The notes below the pieces were generated by a model that ran no database searches, had not been told where the DNA came from, and saw only the letters and a program-made list of their open reading frames with translations. Source: Paraktedonobacter sp035294465 (GTDB lineage Bacteria; Chloroflexota; Ktedonobacteria; Ktedonobacterales; Ktedonobacteraceae). Taken from it: a DNA stretch of 25,181 nucleotides. This document shows, piece after piece, positions 1-7,245 of this stretch. Numbering within the stretch: the stretch's first letter is position 1; the number at the start of each line of letters is the position of its first letter. The translations under genes and the position numbers were made by a program. The stretch covers positions 1 through 25,181 of the forward strand of contig DATGKW010000122.1 in the NCBI GenBank assembly GCA_035294465.1, given 5' to 3'.

Positions 1-1244
1 TGCGAACCGCACAGGCGGATATTCGCGCGAGAAATTGCAGCCATGCGAATGAAGTCATAGGCGCGGGTGAAGAAAGCTGCGAAAGTCGAGGCAAAAGGTA
101 TCTTATGACGCACGCTCATACCCACAGCCGCTGCGACCATCTGCTGCTCAGAGATATATTGCTCAAAGAAGCGGTCGGGATAGGCTTTGGCAAAATCCTC
201 CGCGTGCGTCGAATTGCTCACTTCGCCATCTACCGCGAGCACGTCTGGATTGGACGCGCCCAGCGCTCGTAATGCCTCGCCATAGGCCTTGCGGGTTGCC
301 TGTGTTTCTCCAACCTTGTACGTTGGTAATTCAAGCGGCTTTTTTGCAGGCTCTGGAGCCGGCTGTGCCGGGGCTGGCCTGGGTACCTGATAGACCTGGC
401 TGCGTGCCTGCGGGCCAAGTTCCTGAATCGCTTGCTCGGCCTGCTCCTTGCTCAGAGCTTTGCCGTGCCAGCCCTCTTTGTTTTCTAGGAACGAGACACC
501 CTTGCCCTTCATAGTTTTGGCGATAATGAGCGTCGGCTGACCATTGCTCGCCTCGGTGGCATGCGAGAAGGCATGGTCGATCTCTTCGTAGTTATGTCCG
601 TCAATCACAATTGGCGTCCAGCCAAAAGCCTTAGCGCGTTCGGCATACGCGGCGGTGTTCCAGCCCAGCTCGGTTTCGCCGCGCTGGCCCAGGCGGTTGC
701 AGTCGAGGATGCCAATCAGGTTGTCCAGCTTATAATGCGAGGCGTGATCCAGTGCTTCCCAGATCGATCCTTCGGCCATCTCGCTGTCGCCTAGCAAGAC
801 AAAGATCTTATAGGGCAGCTTCTCGACGTATTTAGCAACCAGCGCGATGCCTACGCCAATTGGCAGGCCCTGGCCCAGCGAGCCGGTCGCGACATCCACC
901 CAGGGAAGGACCGGCGTGGGATGGCCTTCCAGGCGGCTGCCAAACTTACGCAGGGTTAACAGTTCGTCATCGCTGATCGCGCCTGCCGCTTTATAGAGTG
1001 AGTAGAGCAGGGGCGAGGCATGCCCTTTCGAGAAAATCAAGTGGTCGTTATTCGGATTCTGGGGGTTGTTGAAATCGTAGTGCAGGTACTTTGTCATCAA
1101 GACGGCCATCAAGTCGGCTGCTGACATGGATGAGGTAGGATGGCCGGAACCTGCGGCAGTGGTACAGCGTATACTATCTATCCGCAGTTGTTGGGCGAGA
1201 TTCACCCATTGTTGTACCTGGGGAACACTTTGCGTCGTGGTCAT
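1..1244 (-). CDS. tkt: Transketolase, C-terminus beyond the window edge
   Basis: Thiamine-diphosphate enzyme that moves two-carbon units between sugar phosphates in the pentose phosphate or Calvin pathways. The visible 414 codons read MTTTQSVPQVQQWVNLAQQL at the N-terminus, then GSGHPTSSMSAADL, FSKGHASPLLYSLY, GSLGQGL and the ThDP/Mg motif GDSEMAEGSIWEALDHAS. A Pro/Ala-rich linker follows (around PAPAQPAPEPAKK), then the start of the pyrimidine-binding domain with VDGEVSNST and FASTFAAFFTRAYDFIR, where the window cuts it. The ATG at 1244-1242 is preceded by AGGAG seven bases away. The frame is open to base 1 with no stop. The gene is divergent from the kinase at 1406. GDSE replaces the more usual GDGE of the ThDP motif, a small change. 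Family assignment is firm; the symbol is by family. Confidence 0.95.
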   Translation of the reverse strand, partial: MTTTQSVPQVQQWVNLAQQLRIDSIRCTTAAGSGHPTSSMSAADLMAVLMTKYLHYDFNNPQNPNNDHLIFSKGHASPLLYSLYKAAGAISDDELLTLRKFGSRLEGHPTPVLPWVDVATGSLGQGLPIGVGIALVAKYVEKLPYKIFVLLGDSEMAEGSIWEALDHASHYKLDNLIGILDCNRLGQRGETELGWNTAAYAERAKAFGWTPIVIDGHNYEEIDHAFSHATEASNGQPTLIIAKTMKGKGVSFLENKEGWHGKALSKEQAEQAIQELGPQARSQVYQVPRPAPAQPAPEPAKKPLELPTYKVGETQATRKAYGEALRALGASNPDVLAVDGEVSNSTHAEDFAKAYPDRFFEQYISEQQMVAAAVGMSVRHKIPFASTFAAFFTRAYDFIRMAAISRANIRLCGS

Positions 1245-1285
1245 AGAAACTCCTAGTATGTAATCAAGCGCGATGTTCTGCGCCC

Positions 1286-1310
1286 CGCGACCGTATACTA
1301 TACAGTCGCG
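1286..1310. promoter_or_regulatory. 25-bp near-perfect palindrome between tkt and the kinase gene
   Basis: Outer arms CGCGAC (1286-1291) and GTCGCG (1305-1310) enclose GTATA-C-TATAC (1293-1303). Eleven of twelve symmetric positions pair; only 1292/1304 do not. On the minus strand it contains TATAGT (1302-1297), which could be the -10 element of tkt. No clear -35 sits 17 bases upstream of that. On the plus strand the second arm is followed by TTTTATT, but no plus-strand gene ends here, so a terminator role is unlikely. It is best read as an operator for a dimeric repressor in the divergent intergenic region. The role is inferred. Confidence 0.45.
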
Positions 1311-1405
1311 TTTTATTAAAGCAGGCAGTTCGCCTTTCTCACCCATTGTAGAATGCAGAGCAGGGTAGGGCAAGCTGAAGCGTAGTTCTCAGGAGATGAA
1401 CGCTC

Positions 1406-1876
1406 ATGGAGCTCATTCTTTTCTGCGGCTTGCAGGCGTCGGGCAAGAGCACGTTCTATCGCGAGCGCTTCTCCGCGACTCACCTGCTCATTAGCAAAGA
1501 TCTGATATCTTCCAGCCGTAAAGAGCGCAGGCAAGAGCAGCTTTTGCATCTAGCGCTGCAAGCAAATCATTCTGTGGTTATCGACAATACCAACCCGATG
1601 CCCGCTCAGCGCGTACCGCTGATTGAGATCGCTCGCAGCTATAACGCTACGGTTGCTGGCTATTACTTCATCACGCCGGTCAAGCAAGCCCTGGAGCGCA
1701 ACCGGCAACGCGAAGGCAAGGCCAGAGTTCCACCAGTAGCCATCTATAGCACTGCCGCCCGGCTGATTCCCCCTACTTACGCTGAGGGGTTTGATAAGAT
1801 ATACTGTGTGCGAATCGCTGAGGATTCAACAAAAGACATCCCGGCGTGGAAAATTGAAGAGATCGATCATGGATAA
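1406..1876 (+). CDS. Small P-loop kinase (AAA/polynucleotide-kinase-like)
   Basis: A 156-residue ATP-binding protein of the zeta-toxin/polynucleotide-kinase-like P-loop type. The Walker A motif GLQASGKST lies at residues 8-16, right after the first beta strand (MELILFC). The strand VVIDNTNPM, typical of this kinase group, carries the aspartate that should contact Mg or the substrate. Arginines in LERNRQREGKARVP resemble the lid. The preceding AGGAG at 1391-1395 supports the ATG. Substrate is unknown: relatives phosphorylate nucleic acid ends, nucleosides or small molecules. It starts a run of four same-strand genes and its last codons overlap the next start by 8 bases, so co-translation is likely. 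Confidence 0.8.
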   Translation: MELILFCGLQASGKSTFYRERFSATHLLISKDLISSSRKERRQEQLLHLALQANHSVVIDNTNPMPAQRVPLIEIARSYNATVAGYYFITPVKQALERNRQREGKARVPPVAIYSTAARLIPPTYAEGFDKIYCVRIAEDSTKDIPAWKIEEIDHG

Positions 1877-2621
1877 CGACGAACAACTTCAGAGCGCGAA
1901 CCAGCGGTTTCAGGAGGAAGTGGATCTGGCCTCTCCCGTACAAGAGGCAAGCGAGAATGAGGAGTATGATTACAATCGTGAACCTCCTCTGGATCACGCG
2001 ACAGCCAGCGCCAATCGCCGCCGCTCTAAATATGTCTTTATGACTCTGTGCTTTCTGCTGGCCTTGATCTTATTCTATACCTATATCACCGGCACGTATC
2101 CCAGTGATAGCGTCAACTGGTTCCCTCTGGTTGGCTCAATTGCGCTGGCCGTTCTGGGGATAGTCTTTCTCAGATCATCAGATAGCCCGCCGGGATCGCA
2201 GGAGCAGCCTATGCCCGGCGTAACGTCTACAAAGGAAGAAGCGAATGAGCCAGAGGAGGCGCTCAGTCCATTTGAAGAACTGGTGAAGGAGGCACTCTCG
2301 ACCATCCCGAACGAGTTTTCCAAGCAAATGGAAAATGTAGCGGTGCGTGTGGCATATGAGCCTGATGAGGAGACCCTGACCCGCGTGGGTGTCAGGGAAG
2401 GCCATATCTTGCTTGGACTCTACGAAGGCGTGCCGCTCACAACCTATGGGCGCGCCAATGCAGCGTATCCAGAAGTCATTATCATTTACCAGCGCACTAT
2501 CGAGGAGTATTGCCGACACGATCCCGCGCGTATTCGCGAGCAGGTGCGCAAAACGGTGCTGCACGAGGTGGCGCATCACTTTGGTATGGGGCACGAAGAG
2601 ATGCCAATCTGGATAAAATGA
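1869..2621 (+). CDS. Membrane-anchored zinc metallopeptidase, HExxHxxGxxH (Zincin_1-like)
   Basis: 250 residues from the ATG at 1869; the frame stays open upstream to 1791 but that start lies deep inside the kinase gene. Residues 1-53 are acidic and soluble. Two hydrophobic helices follow (about 55-76 and 84-101), so both termini probably face the cytosol. A Glu/Pro-rich linker (105-135) leads to the catalytic domain. LHEVAHHFGMGHEEM at 231-245 gives zinc ligands H232, H236 and probably H242, with E233 as general base. This matches the small bacterial zincin family of about 115-130 residues (PF06262-like), here extended by an N-terminal membrane anchor. Substrate unknown. The 8-base overlap with the upstream kinase and a 19-base gap to the lipid kinase indicate an operon. 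Confidence 0.8.
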   Translation: MDNDEQLQSANQRFQEEVDLASPVQEASENEEYDYNREPPLDHATASANRRRSKYVFMTLCFLLALILFYTYITGTYPSDSVNWFPLVGSIALAVLGIVFLRSSDSPPGSQEQPMPGVTSTKEEANEPEEALSPFEELVKEALSTIPNEFSKQMENVAVRVAYEPDEETLTRVGVREGHILLGLYEGVPLTTYGRANAAYPEVIIIYQRTIEEYCRHDPARIREQVRKTVLHEVAHHFGMGHEEMPIWIK

Positions 2622-2640
2622 GGATCAGGGAGAGCGAACC

Positions 2641-3744
2641 GTGCAAACAAGCAAACGTGCCGTAGTTATTCATAGTTTAGCTTCAGGCAGGGCCATGCAG
2701 TTGTCACAGGCTTTGAGTAGCCTGGATAGAGCCGGGATTGAAGTGATTCGGCTGATCGAGGTAACTGATCTGGCGCAGCAGCCTGTGCAGGGAAAGGACT
2801 GGGCCGAGCAAGGCGTTCAAATCGCGATTGCCGCCGGTGGCGATGGTGTCATAGGCAGCGTGATCAATCAGATTGCTAGAAGTGTCTTACCCCTGGGCAT
2901 TATGCCGCTGGGAACCTCCAACGATATCGCCCGTTCTCTGGATATTCCGCTCGATATGGATGACGCAGCCAGAACTATTGCCACGGGTCATGTAAGGAGG
3001 ATCGACCTGGGAGCAGCTCGCTCTCCTGGCGTCACCGGTACTACAGCCGAAGCACCTTCCCAGGACGATTCGCTCCTGTATGGCTACTTCGCTCATGTGT
3101 TGACTATCGGGCTGAACGTGCAATTTGCGCAGATTGCTACCAATGTCGCCACGCGCAAACGCTATGGGCGTCTGACCTACCCGGTCGCCGCTCTCGAAGT
3201 CCTGCGTAAGCCAGAAGTCCTATCAGTGCGCCTGCAATTTGAAGGGCTACGGTTGCCTCCATACGTGGCCGGGCAGGACGGAGATTCCCAGACCGCCAAT
3301 AAGGATCACGTGGCATTGAACTGCCGTGCTCTACAAGTCACTGTCATTAATGCGCCTGTTTTCGGCGGGGCATGGCATATTACGCTGCCCGGCTCAACAT
3401 TGGATGACAATCTGCTCGATGTTGTCGTATTTGAAGAGGGAGGGTTGGCCAGGCTAAATGCTCGCCTGGCGCTGTTCTTTAACTCGCCTCCCCTGGGGAA
3501 TGAAAAACCGGAGGACGAGGAGGAAGTCGGCGAGTTTATTCACCATCCGGCGGAGTTGACCGGCTTGCTGGGTGTTCACCATCTTCAGGCGCGTGGCATA
3601 ACTATCGCTACCGAGCAAGATCCACAGCCGGTGACGCTCGATGGGGAAATACGCGGGCACACTCCTCTCTATGTAGAACTGGTCGAGAACTTTTTGCCCG
3701 TTCTGGTTCCAGAAGAAAAAAAGAGTACAGCTACGCAGAAGTAG
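2641..3744 (+). CDS. Diacylglycerol/sphingosine kinase-type lipid kinase (YegS/LCB5-like)
   Basis: ATP-dependent kinase of the DAGK catalytic family; relatives phosphorylate diacylglycerol or related lipids at the inner membrane face. GTG start at 2641 behind AGGGAGAG. The nucleotide motif is AAGGDGVIGSVIN (residues 64-76); GGDGV replaces the usual GGDGT. GIMPLGTSNDIARSL (86-100) is the second hallmark. TIGLNVQFA and the C-terminal DGE stretch (VTLDGEI) complete the two-domain fold. At 367 residues it is longer than the usual ~300: there is extra sequence around 115-135 and a 50-residue Glu-rich insertion before the final beta strands. Third gene of the plus-strand run. Confidence 0.88.
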   Translation: MQTSKRAVVIHSLASGRAMQLSQALSSLDRAGIEVIRLIEVTDLAQQPVQGKDWAEQGVQIAIAAGGDGVIGSVINQIARSVLPLGIMPLGTSNDIARSLDIPLDMDDAARTIATGHVRRIDLGAARSPGVTGTTAEAPSQDDSLLYGYFAHVLTIGLNVQFAQIATNVATRKRYGRLTYPVAALEVLRKPEVLSVRLQFEGLRLPPYVAGQDGDSQTANKDHVALNCRALQVTVINAPVFGGAWHITLPGSTLDDNLLDVVVFEEGGLARLNARLALFFNSPPLGNEKPEDEEEVGEFIHHPAELTGLLGVHHLQARGITIATEQDPQPVTLDGEIRGHTPLYVELVENFLPVLVPEEKKSTATQK

Positions 3745-3773
3745 CCAGAGAGAGTATTTAGAAAGGGGCTTTC

Positions 3774-4724
3774 GTGCGACTCGTTTCTCTTCTTGCCAGC
3801 GCCACAGAGATGATTGCGGAGTTGGGCGCGTTGGACCAGCTAGTAGGGAGATCACATGAATGCGACTATCCGCCAGTTGTTCTATCTCTCCCTGTGGTCA
3901 GCACCGTAGCGATAGATACGACTGCGAGCAGTGCGGAGATCGATGCTCAGATCAAACAACTGGCTGCTGCTCGACCCCAGCCCGCAGATGCAGCTCTGCG
4001 TGCTCTGAGCATCTACGCAATTGATATCGCGCTTCTACAAAAATTGCGGCCTGATGTTATCTTTACCCAAACTCAGTGCGAGGTCTGCGCCGTTAGCGAA
4101 CGAGATGTTACCCGCGCGGTGGCAAAACTGACCGGCTTGCAGCCGCGTATTGTGGCTCTTGCGCCGCACCGCCTCGCCGACGTGTGGGAGGATATGTTGC
4201 GGGTGGGCGAGGCCATCGGGCGTAGTGAACGAGCCAGACAGCTTGTGCAGGATTATCAGCAGCGCCTGCTCCAGCTTCATGCGCGCTGTGCGGCGCTTGC
4301 CGGGGGACAAAGGCTGCGTGTGGCCGTGCTAGAGTGGCTTGATCCCTTGATGGGGGCGGGCAACTGGACGCCCGAACTGGTTGCCTGTGCCGGTGGGGAG
4401 GCACTTTTTGGAGAAAGCGGCCAGCATACACCCTGGTTGAGCTGGGAGGAATTGCGGGCCGCAGATCCCGATGTATTAATTCTTGCTCCCTGCGGCTTTA
4501 CGCTTGCCCGTACCTTGCAGGAACTCCCCCTGCTCCAGCAGCATCCTCGCTGGAAGGATTTACGCGCAATAAAAGAGCAGCGAGTCTATGCTATTGATGG
4601 CAATGCCTATCTCAACCGTTCAGGGCCGCGCCTGATCGAATCCGCGGAACTGCTGGCCTATGCGCTTTGGGGAGAGCACGCAGGCCAACAGCCTGATGCG
4701 CAGAAAATCTGTGCATTGTCCTAG
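3774..4724 (+). CDS. BtuF-like cobalamin/iron-complex binding protein without signal peptide
   Basis: 316 residues of the Peripla_BP_2 fold (vitamin B12/siderophore-binding type). The N-terminus MRLVSLLASATEMIAELGAL goes straight into the first beta strand, and GRSHECDYPP follows, a block typical of the cobalamin-binding subgroup. Later blocks are DVIFTQTQCEVCAVS, WLDPLMGAGNWTPELV, DPDVLILAPCGFTL and VYAIDGNAYLNRSGPRLIES. GTG start at 3774 with GAAAGGGG just upstream. There is no signal peptide, lipobox or permease/ATPase gene alongside, so it is either cytosolic or works with a distant transporter. It ends one base from the stop of the convergent small membrane protein gene. The ligand is inferred from family resemblance only. 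Confidence 0.82.
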   Translation: MRLVSLLASATEMIAELGALDQLVGRSHECDYPPVVLSLPVVSTVAIDTTASSAEIDAQIKQLAAARPQPADAALRALSIYAIDIALLQKLRPDVIFTQTQCEVCAVSERDVTRAVAKLTGLQPRIVALAPHRLADVWEDMLRVGEAIGRSERARQLVQDYQQRLLQLHARCAALAGGQRLRVAVLEWLDPLMGAGNWTPELVACAGGEALFGESGQHTPWLSWEELRAADPDVLILAPCGFTLARTLQELPLLQQHPRWKDLRAIKEQRVYAIDGNAYLNRSGPRLIESAELLAYALWGEHAGQQPDAQKICALS

Positions 4725-4725
4725 A

Positions 4726-5001
4726 CTAGACGTGTCTGCTTTCTGGTTTGCCTTCGCCCTCGCGTGGTGCAGTGGCCCAGAAATAAATGCCGATGAAGAC
4801 AAAGAACAGAACAACCAGCAGGACCACGAGATTATCTACCAGGGCCGAGAGATTCCACTGGAAAATAAAAGAGGCGAGGAAGAACAGCACCAGGCAAACG
4901 CCCAGGATCGGGAAGATATACAGGATGCTCAGTCGCGACGCGGGTGTCGAAGGACGAGGAGCATTACTTACGTATTCGATATCGGTATCGAGTGGCTCCA
5001 T
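4726..5001 (-). CDS. Small two-helix membrane protein
   Basis: 91 residues, not recognised as a named family. After a polar N-terminus (MEPLDTDIEYVSNAPRPST), two hydrophobic helices are clear: about 24-49 (LSILYIFPILGVCLVLFFLASFIF) as the first and 52-75 (around VDNLVVLLVVLFFVFIGIYF) as the second. The tail is short and charged (PREGEGKPESRHV). ATG at 5001 has AAAGG nine bases upstream, and a good promoter lies at 5125-5153. Plus-strand frames over the same DNA are low-complexity and lack such support. It converges with the BtuF-like gene; the stops are one base apart, with no room for a separate terminator. Confidence 0.75.
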   Translation of the reverse strand: MEPLDTDIEYVSNAPRPSTPASRLSILYIFPILGVCLVLFFLASFIFQWNLSALVDNLVVLLVVLFFVFIGIYFWATAPREGEGKPESRHV

Positions 5002-5124
5002 TAAAGAACCTTTCTATCCTGCCACGAAATGGAGAACCATCGGTGGCATTGCTATCCAATCCAAACGAGTAAAAACGAAGCCAGAGGCTCTTCTGGGATA
5101 CCCCGGTGAATGACCTCTGGCAAT

Positions 5125-5153
5125 ATTATAGTCCTAAGCCGTTCACAACGCAA
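5125..5153 (-). promoter_or_regulatory. Sigma-70-type promoter for the small membrane protein gene
   Basis: On the minus strand TTGCGT (5153-5148), a 17-base spacer, then TATAAT (5130-5125). Transcription would begin near 5118, leaving about 117 untranslated bases before the ATG at 5001. It sits just past the hairpin that follows the upstream 74-residue gene, so the two small genes appear to be separate units. Confidence 0.6.
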
Positions 5154-5186
5154 CCATCCACCTCTCTCTCGCTTGCGAAAAGGCAC

Positions 5187-5212
5187 AAAAAAACGGCCAT
5201 TACGGCCTGTTT
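5187..5212 (-). terminator. Intrinsic terminator after the 74-residue gene
   Basis: On the minus strand a GGCC/GGCC stem with five-base loop GTAAT is extended, past a one-base bulge, by AAAC/GTTT pairing. It is followed by seven T residues (plus-strand A run 5187-5193). It starts immediately after the stop codon at 5213-5215. The core is only four G:C pairs, so strength is uncertain. Confidence 0.6.
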
Positions 5213-5437
5213 CTAGTGTCTTTGCTCGCGGTGAGGGCCTTGAGCACTCCTTTCTGCCTCTTCTCTGAGAAGAGTAGGAGGCACAGATGAAATACCTGGG
5301 AGTGTACGAGACTTGTTGAAATAGCGACGCAGTTCAAAGGCGTTCACTTCGTACATGGAGCCATCCAGAGTGGCGATAACTCCCCCGTTGGCTATCGCGC
5401 TACAAAGATCAGCGAATGTCGGCGTATAGTCAGGCAT
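5213..5437 (-). CDS. Hypothetical 74-residue protein
   Basis: Not recognised. The sequence begins MPDYTPTFADLCSAIANGGV and has a compact N-terminal half (IATLDGSMYEVNAFELRRYF) and a polar, charged C-terminus rich in Arg, Glu and Gln. No membrane segment, cysteine pair or catalytic motif is visible. Support for a real gene is good: AGGAGGG lies seven bases before the ATG at 5437, a hairpin with T7 follows the stop, and a TATAGA with an upstream TG sits about 30 bases upstream. It lies downstream of rimM on the same strand but 222 bases away, so it is probably transcribed separately. Cytosolic; function unknown. Confidence 0.65.
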   Translation of the reverse strand: MPDYTPTFADLCSAIANGGVIATLDGSMYEVNAFELRRYFNKSRTLPGISSVPPTLLREEAERSAQGPHREQRH

Positions 5438-5466
5438 GTGATCCCTCCTATGAAATACGGTGACTC

Positions 5467-5490
5467 TCTATAACAGATCGGTTAAAACCG
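5467..5490 (-). promoter_or_regulatory. Possible extended -10 promoter with small palindrome for the 74-residue gene
   Basis: The minus strand carries TG-T-TATAGA (5475-5467), an extended -10 form. Seven bases further upstream lies CGGTT-AA-AACCG (5479-5490), which falls inside the -10/-35 spacer and could be an operator. No good -35 hexamer is seen 16-18 bases away. Confidence 0.35.
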
Positions 5491-5634
5491 CAGGCGACTT
5501 GCTCATTTACTCTCATTACGATTGAAATCACCAAAGGTTTCATTCCCCTACAGCTAATAACAAAGCGACTGCTTTCCTTTATTCCCGCTTCCCAACGATT
5601 CGTATACAGCCTGCTTGCCTCCTTTCTGGCTTGG

Positions 5635-5673
5635 AAAAAGATTTGAAGAAGAGCGCTTGCTAAAAGTCGCTCT
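5635..5673 (-). terminator. Possible terminator of the rpsP-khpA-rimM operon
   Basis: On the minus strand AGAGCG (5673-5668) pairs perfectly with CGCTCT (5655-5650) around a 12-base loop containing the rimM stop codon. A run of five T (5639-5635) follows ten bases after the stem. Spacing to the T run is longer than in a classic terminator. Confidence 0.35.
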
Positions 5674-6238
5674 CGCTTTCTGCGCTCTTCTCTATCCCTT
5701 CATCTTCGGCGGTGGCCGGCTCCAGCAAGCCTGGTAGTGGCTCGATATACATAGTATGGCGGACAAGATCGACCTGCTTGATGACTTCTTTCGTCGCCGG
5801 AATGAGCACCTGTTTGCCGGAGGAATCTCTGATGACGTATACATCGTTGCTGCCGGTTTCGATTATATCCACGATAGGTCCCAGTTCGCGCCCGGCGAGA
5901 GTAAAGACGTTCAGACCAAGTATATCGTGCTGATAGTAACTATCAGGGGGAAGTTTTGCCAACTGGTTCAGCGGGATGAGCAAGCTTTGGCGGCACAAGG
6001 GCTCAGCGGCATTGGCGTTATCAATGCCGACCAGCTTCAGAATGATCATCTCTCCCTTGTAGGGCCGCACCCGCTCGATTTTGTAGCCTCGATGCTCGGT
6101 GCTAAGGTAGATTGTCTCTAGTTGTTGGAAGCGATTGGGGATATCGGTCAAAGAGCGAACCTTCAACTCGCCCCGTACACCAAAAAGGGCCACTACCTGT
6201 CCAATAGTAGCCCATTCGGTTCCTTGTGACTTTGGCAC
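5660..6238 (-). CDS. rimM: Ribosome maturation factor RimM
   Basis: Binds S19 and assists maturation of the 16S rRNA 3' (head) domain of the 30S subunit. The N-terminal RimM barrel shows IGQVVALFGVRGELKVRSLT; the C-terminal PRC-barrel shows YYQHDILGLNVFTLAGRELG, then GSNDVYVIRD and VLIPATKEVIKQVDL. At 192 residues it is slightly longer than the usual ~170, because of an acidic tail (ATAEDEGIEKSAESESDF). The start is a GTG at 6238 with GAGGT six bases upstream. It lies 81 bases after khpA, as in many bacteria. The trmD and rplS genes that usually follow are absent here; an unrelated small gene comes next. Confidence 0.95.
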   Translation of the reverse strand: MPKSQGTEWATIGQVVALFGVRGELKVRSLTDIPNRFQQLETIYLSTEHRGYKIERVRPYKGEMIILKLVGIDNANAAEPLCRQSLLIPLNQLAKLPPDSYYQHDILGLNVFTLAGRELGPIVDIIETGSNDVYVIRDSSGKQVLIPATKEVIKQVDLVRHTMYIEPLPGLLEPATAEDEGIEKSAESESDF

Positions 6239-6319
6239 GTGGACCTCAAATTGCTCTCTTACTACTTTGCCGCTCTCTGGTTCGAGCGATTAGTCGCGCC
6301 GAACAACAGGCGCGTTTCG

Positions 6320-6550
6320 TTAGACAATCTCAAGCGATGTATGGCGACCTTCGCGCGTGCCACCGGCGCGCAGAAGGGTGCGCATCGCCTTGGCCACACG
6401 CCCCTGACGGCCGATGACCTTGCCGAAGTCATCTGGCGCGACATGCAATTCCAACGCCAGAACATTGCGGTCGTTGCGTACCTCGCGCACCTGAACGGCG
6501 GAAGGATCGTCCACCAGCGACATAGCCACGTATTCAATGAGTCTGCGCAT
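6320..6550 (-). CDS. khpA: KH-domain RNA-binding protein KhpA (YlqC)
   Basis: 76 residues, the usual length. A single KH domain with the GxxG loop in FGKVIGRQGRVAKAMRTLL (residues 42-60). The start MRRLIEYVAMSLVDDPSAV is typical of the family, in which position ~10-15 carries LVD(N/D)P. KhpA binds RNA in the cytosol, often with KhpB, and affects cell division and translation in Firmicutes. ATG at 6550 has AGGA eight bases upstream. It lies 21 bases after rpsP, the standard order, and is surely co-transcribed with it. Confidence 0.93.
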   Translation of the reverse strand: MRRLIEYVAMSLVDDPSAVQVREVRNDRNVLALELHVAPDDFGKVIGRQGRVAKAMRTLLRAGGTREGRHTSLEIV

Positions 6551-6571
6551 AAGCTCAATCCTGACTCGTGA

Positions 6572-6850
6572 TTACTGGGCAGCGGCCTTTTTTGTCTGTT
6601 CAAAGCGCTCCAGAATACCCGTGCGTTTGAGCAGCGACGCTACCGATTCAGTTGGCTGCGCGCCAACTTTCAGCCAGCCCAGGGCCTTCTCTTCGTCAAT
6701 GTGGATCGCGGACGGCTCAACCAGAGGGTTGTACCAGCCAATGTTCTCAATGATGCGGCCATCGCGGGGCGCACGAGCATCGGCCACCACGACGCGATAG
6801 CTGGGGGCTTTTTTCTTCCCCACGCGTTTCAAGCGAATCTTCACAGCCAT
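6572..6850 (-). CDS. rpsP: 30S ribosomal protein S16
   Basis: Structural protein of the 30S body. 92 residues, normal length for the family. Hallmarks are MAVKIRLKRVGKKKAPSYRV, VVADARAPRDGRIIENIGWY and NPLVEPSAIHIDEEKALGWL, followed by GAQPTESVASLLKRTGI. ATG at 6850; a purine stretch GGAGAGGTGAG lies 12 bases or more upstream, a little further than usual. First gene of the rpsP-khpA-rimM operon, with a convincing promoter at 6991-7019 and a leader of about 130 bases. Confidence 0.97.
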   Translation of the reverse strand: MAVKIRLKRVGKKKAPSYRVVVADARAPRDGRIIENIGWYNPLVEPSAIHIDEEKALGWLKVGAQPTESVASLLKRTGILERFEQTKKAAAQ

Positions 6851-6990
6851 GTGTTAATTTCTCTCACCTCTCCCCCCAGTATTGTCTTATGGCCAGATCC
6901 CAAACAGGGGGTTGTTATTCGATATGGAAAGATAACAGGCCAGGGCGAAGCGAGTATGCAAGCCGCCCTTTCCTGAATTACGGTTTTACT

Positions 6991-7019
6991 AGGATAGCAT
7001 GGAGTAGGGGAAAAGTCAA
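6991..7019 (-). promoter_or_regulatory. Promoter of the rpsP-khpA-rimM operon
   Basis: On the minus strand TTGACT (7019-7014), a 17-base spacer, and TATCCT (6996-6991) preceded by TGC, which makes an extended -10 (TGCTATCCT). Start would be near 6984, giving a leader of about 134 bases before rpsP. The same TGCTATNCT form recurs upstream of the TIR gene and manC. Confidence 0.65.
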
Positions 7020-7100
7020 ATTTTCGTTCTGATCTGTATTCCCGAGTGTAGGCCAGATGAATGCAGGTCGAGATTCGAAAATTGCATAGGAGATCTGTTA

Positions 7101-7190
7101 ATGGAAGCTGCTCTGGACTCAGGAAAGAGCGGGGGGCTCTCCAGCGTGGGTGTTCGCGTGTCTTTCATTGCGGGCTATTCCTTTTCATAA
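7101..7190 (+). CDS. Possible 29-residue leader peptide
   Basis: Begins MEAALDSGKSGGLSSVGVRV and ends FIAGYSFS. AGGAG at 7088-7092 lies eight bases before the ATG, an ideal spacing. No homology is recognised and there is no clear promoter just upstream on this strand, so translation is only a possibility. Confidence 0.3.
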   Translation: MEAALDSGKSGGLSSVGVRVSFIAGYSFS

Positions 7191-7245
7191 ATCGAATTTC
7201 AGAGTGACAGTGAAAAGGAGATGGCGCTGCGAGTTCTGGAGTATA

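Noticed and set aside
4660..5113. Plus-strand frames of 108-114 codons over the small membrane protein gene
   Set aside because: They are highly charged and low-complexity, have no ribosome-binding site, and mirror a minus-strand frame with two clear membrane helices and a good promoter.
5756..6121. 121-codon plus-strand frame
   Set aside because: Lies fully inside rimM, which has unmistakable family motifs on the other strand.
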